Source: Cloacimonetes bacterium TCS60
GTDB lineage: Bacteria > Cloacimonadota > Cloacimonadia > JGIOTU-2
DNA length: 5,323 bases
NCBI GenBank assembly: GCA_001577135.1
Contig: LSCK01000027.1
Span: forward strand, 1-5,323
Direction: 5' to 3'
Of the stretch, positions 3,838 to 5,323 are shown one piece after another (within the stretch, counting starts at the first letter, position 1; each line of letters starts with the position of its first letter). Under the pieces are notes generated by a model that did not search any database, was not told the origin of the DNA, and saw only the letters and a program-made list of their open reading frames with translations. A program made the translations under genes and the position numbers.

Positions 3838-5323
3838 CACTTCTGCTTATTCGCTTGCTTATTATATCCAGCTTCTTTAATCCAACTATAAAAAAACCAA
3901 ACTACTGGAGCTATAGACACTCCATAAGAAATATCTCTTCGTAGATACCACGTCTCCAAATCATCACGGTAGGACGTGGCTGCTGCTGTTGTTGTGGCAG
4001 CATCATAATCATCAAAAGCTGCATCTCCCAGCATATTGCAATAAACTCCTGCGCCATAGATAAGTATTGAACTTGCCAGAGAAATCCATTTTGATCTCTT
4101 CCATATAGCAGCTTTATGACGAGCACTACCTTTATATAATTCCAGAGCAATTGCCAGAGTTCTCTGCTCGTCTTTTTCGAGATTGACTAATGTTCTATAA
4201 GGATTAAATAATGGATGTTTAAGCAATATCTCAGTCTTTCCCATATATACTTTTTTTATCAATGGTGTTTTACCATTTAATTCTCCATTAATAAAAACAT
4301 CTGCTCCTTCGGTTTCCTGTGGTGTACTGATAATTGATAGACTAGCATATTGAGCTTCGGGTGTTAAAAATACAGATTTTTGCTTTCCAGTTATTGAATA
4401 TATTTCTTGATAATCTCGTAAAAATTCTCCTTTTCGTGCTTCCAGATCGTGTTTCCCTGCAGGTAATCTTAGATGGACTGAGTCTTGACCTACAATTTCT
4501 CCATCAACAAGTAATTCTGATCCTATAGATTTAACAAACAAATCAGAGAAGTTATTTGTTAGAATCATATCTTTGGTTGTTTTTTCATTACTTATTACAT
4601 CGACCATAGATTCGGTGCCTATCCATTGCTCTTTTGCTATCTTAACTCCGTATTCACCTACTCTGATCTTTGTATCTTCATAGGGAGTTTTGCCAACTTC
4701 TTTGCCGTCTATATAAACTGTTGCACCACTTTCCGGAAGTGATTTAATTGCCAATTTACCATAAGCATAATCAAGTTCAAAACTCAAATCCAATTTGTCA
4801 TTATCAGCTATTGATATATCATCATATATATTAATGTATTCTTTTTTCTCAATTCTGAGCTGATGTTCACCACTTTCAATCATGAATTCCTGTACAGGTG
4901 CCATGCCTATATACTTATCATCAATGTAAATATCACAAGAATCAGGATCTGTTGATAGGTTCATTATCCCGAAATTTGGCATAAGTTCAACGACCGGAAT
5001 ATCAAGAACTTTGCCCTCTTCTACATCAATATTTGTTGAATAAGAATAATATAGTTCTTTCATCAATTTAAGAACATGGTTTCCTGAAGTAATGCTGAAT
5101 TGCAAGGGAGTAATACCGAATTTCAGATTATCTATAAATATTTCTGCCTGATCAGGTATAGAAGTAACTTTAATGATACCCGGTAACTTAAATTCTTCAT
5201 CAATCTTGGCCTGAACCAAAACAACATCAATCATAGCATCAGAAGTAACATTTATTTGTTTTATACAACTTCTGTTACCTTTGAAAAACTTGAAAGTATA
5301 ATCACCTTTTGGCAGACGATACT
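3837..5323 (-). CDS. Multi-PEGA-domain membrane protein, C-terminal part (5' end beyond the window edge)
   Basis: The frame is open from the window edge. The first Met (5234) is not the start, because the 29 codons before it (YRLPKGDYTFKFFKGNR and on) continue the same beta-rich pattern and no Shine-Dalgarno precedes it. Numbering from that Met, PEGA repeats lie at about 19-85 (AEIFIDNLKFGITPL), 89-155 (CDIYIDDKYIGMAPV), 158-226 (ATVYIDGKEVGKTPY), a degenerate one at 231-291 (SELLVDGEIVG) and 297-367 (ADVFINGELNGKTPL). Two hydrophobic helices close the protein (383-403 and 435-452), separated by an Ala/Thr-rich, acidic loop. PEGA domains are small beta modules of surface and periplasmic proteins. 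The coding region joins in frame with the N-terminal fragment at 1-481, giving 655 aa with a signal peptide. It is coupled to the FISUMP lipoprotein downstream and may work with it in the envelope. No enzymatic motif is seen. Confidence 0.9.
   Translation of the reverse strand, partial: YRLPKGDYTFKFFKGNRSCIKQINVTSDAMIDVVLVQAKIDEEFKLPGIIKVTSIPDQAEIFIDNLKFGITPLQFSITSGNHVLKLMKELYYSYSTNIDVEEGKVLDIPVVELMPNFGIMNLSTDPDSCDIYIDDKYIGMAPVQEFMIESGEHQLRIEKKEYINIYDDISIADNDKLDLSFELDYAYGKLAIKSLPESGATVYIDGKEVGKTPYEDTKIRVGEYGVKIAKEQWIGTESMVDVISNEKTTKDMILTNNFSDLFVKSIGSELLVDGEIVGQDSVHLRLPAGKHDLEARKGEFLRDYQEIYSITGKQKSVFLTPEAQYASLSIISTPQETEGADVFINGELNGKTPLIKKVYMGKTEILLKHPLFNPYRTLVNLEKDEQRTLAIALELYKGSARHKAAIWKRSKWISLASSILIYGAGVYCNMLGDAAFDDYDAATTTAAATSYRDDLETWYLRRDISYGVSIAPVVWFFYSWIKEAGYNKQANKQK

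Noticed and set aside
5232..5234. ATG at 5234 as the start of the PEGA protein
   Set aside because: The frame is open for 29 more codons to the window edge, these encode matching beta-rich PEGA-like sequence, and no Shine-Dalgarno precedes this ATG.

Overview
This AT-rich window carries four genes, all on the minus strand, and one repeat-rich stretch. Its gene content (PEGA-repeat protein, FN3/FISUMP lipoprotein, RAYT-type Y1 transposase with its own hairpin repeats) is typical of uncultured Cloacimonadota, Marinimicrobia or Bacteroidota-like bacteria. Clear Shine-Dalgarno sequences before several starts argue mildly against classical Bacteroidota, which rarely use them. This taxonomic guess rests on protein flavour only.

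Layout in the direction of transcription, from high to low coordinates. From 5323 to 3837 runs the C-terminal three quarters of a secreted or membrane-anchored multi-PEGA protein. Ten bases later, translationally coupled, is a 659-aa lipoprotein (3826-1847) with four FN3-like domains and a C-terminal FISUMP (Fibrobacter succinogenes major paralogous) domain. Fifteen bases further on is a small GIY-YIG nuclease-domain gene (1831-1568). Next comes a 375-bp gene-free stretch made almost wholly of REP-like bulged hairpins (1193-1567), then a RAYT/TnpA_REP HUH transposase (1192-671), a second block of the same hairpins (about 528-661), and the N-terminal part of a PEGA-type protein (481-1).

The main observation is that the two partial genes at the window edges look like the two halves of one gene. 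Joining base 1 to base 5323 on the minus strand keeps the reading frame. The split codon becomes GAG, the combined length is 1968 nt (656 codons including stop), and the join falls inside a plausible PEGA-like domain. The window may therefore be a complete 5323-bp circular molecule, or one unit of a chromosomal tandem array. If so, the operon is PEGA protein, FISUMP lipoprotein, GIY-YIG, then the RAYT with its repeats, all co-directional around the circle.

The PEGA protein and FISUMP lipoprotein probably act in the cell envelope or at the cell surface; their ligands are unknown. The RAYT and its flanking hairpins form a REPtron-like unit that looks inserted upstream of the PEGA gene: a 35-bp near-perfect direct repeat brackets it. 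A different interspersed-type palindromic repeat sits in frame inside the second FN3 domain of the lipoprotein. I see no tRNA, rRNA, CRISPR array, recognisable plasmid replication gene or convincing promoter.
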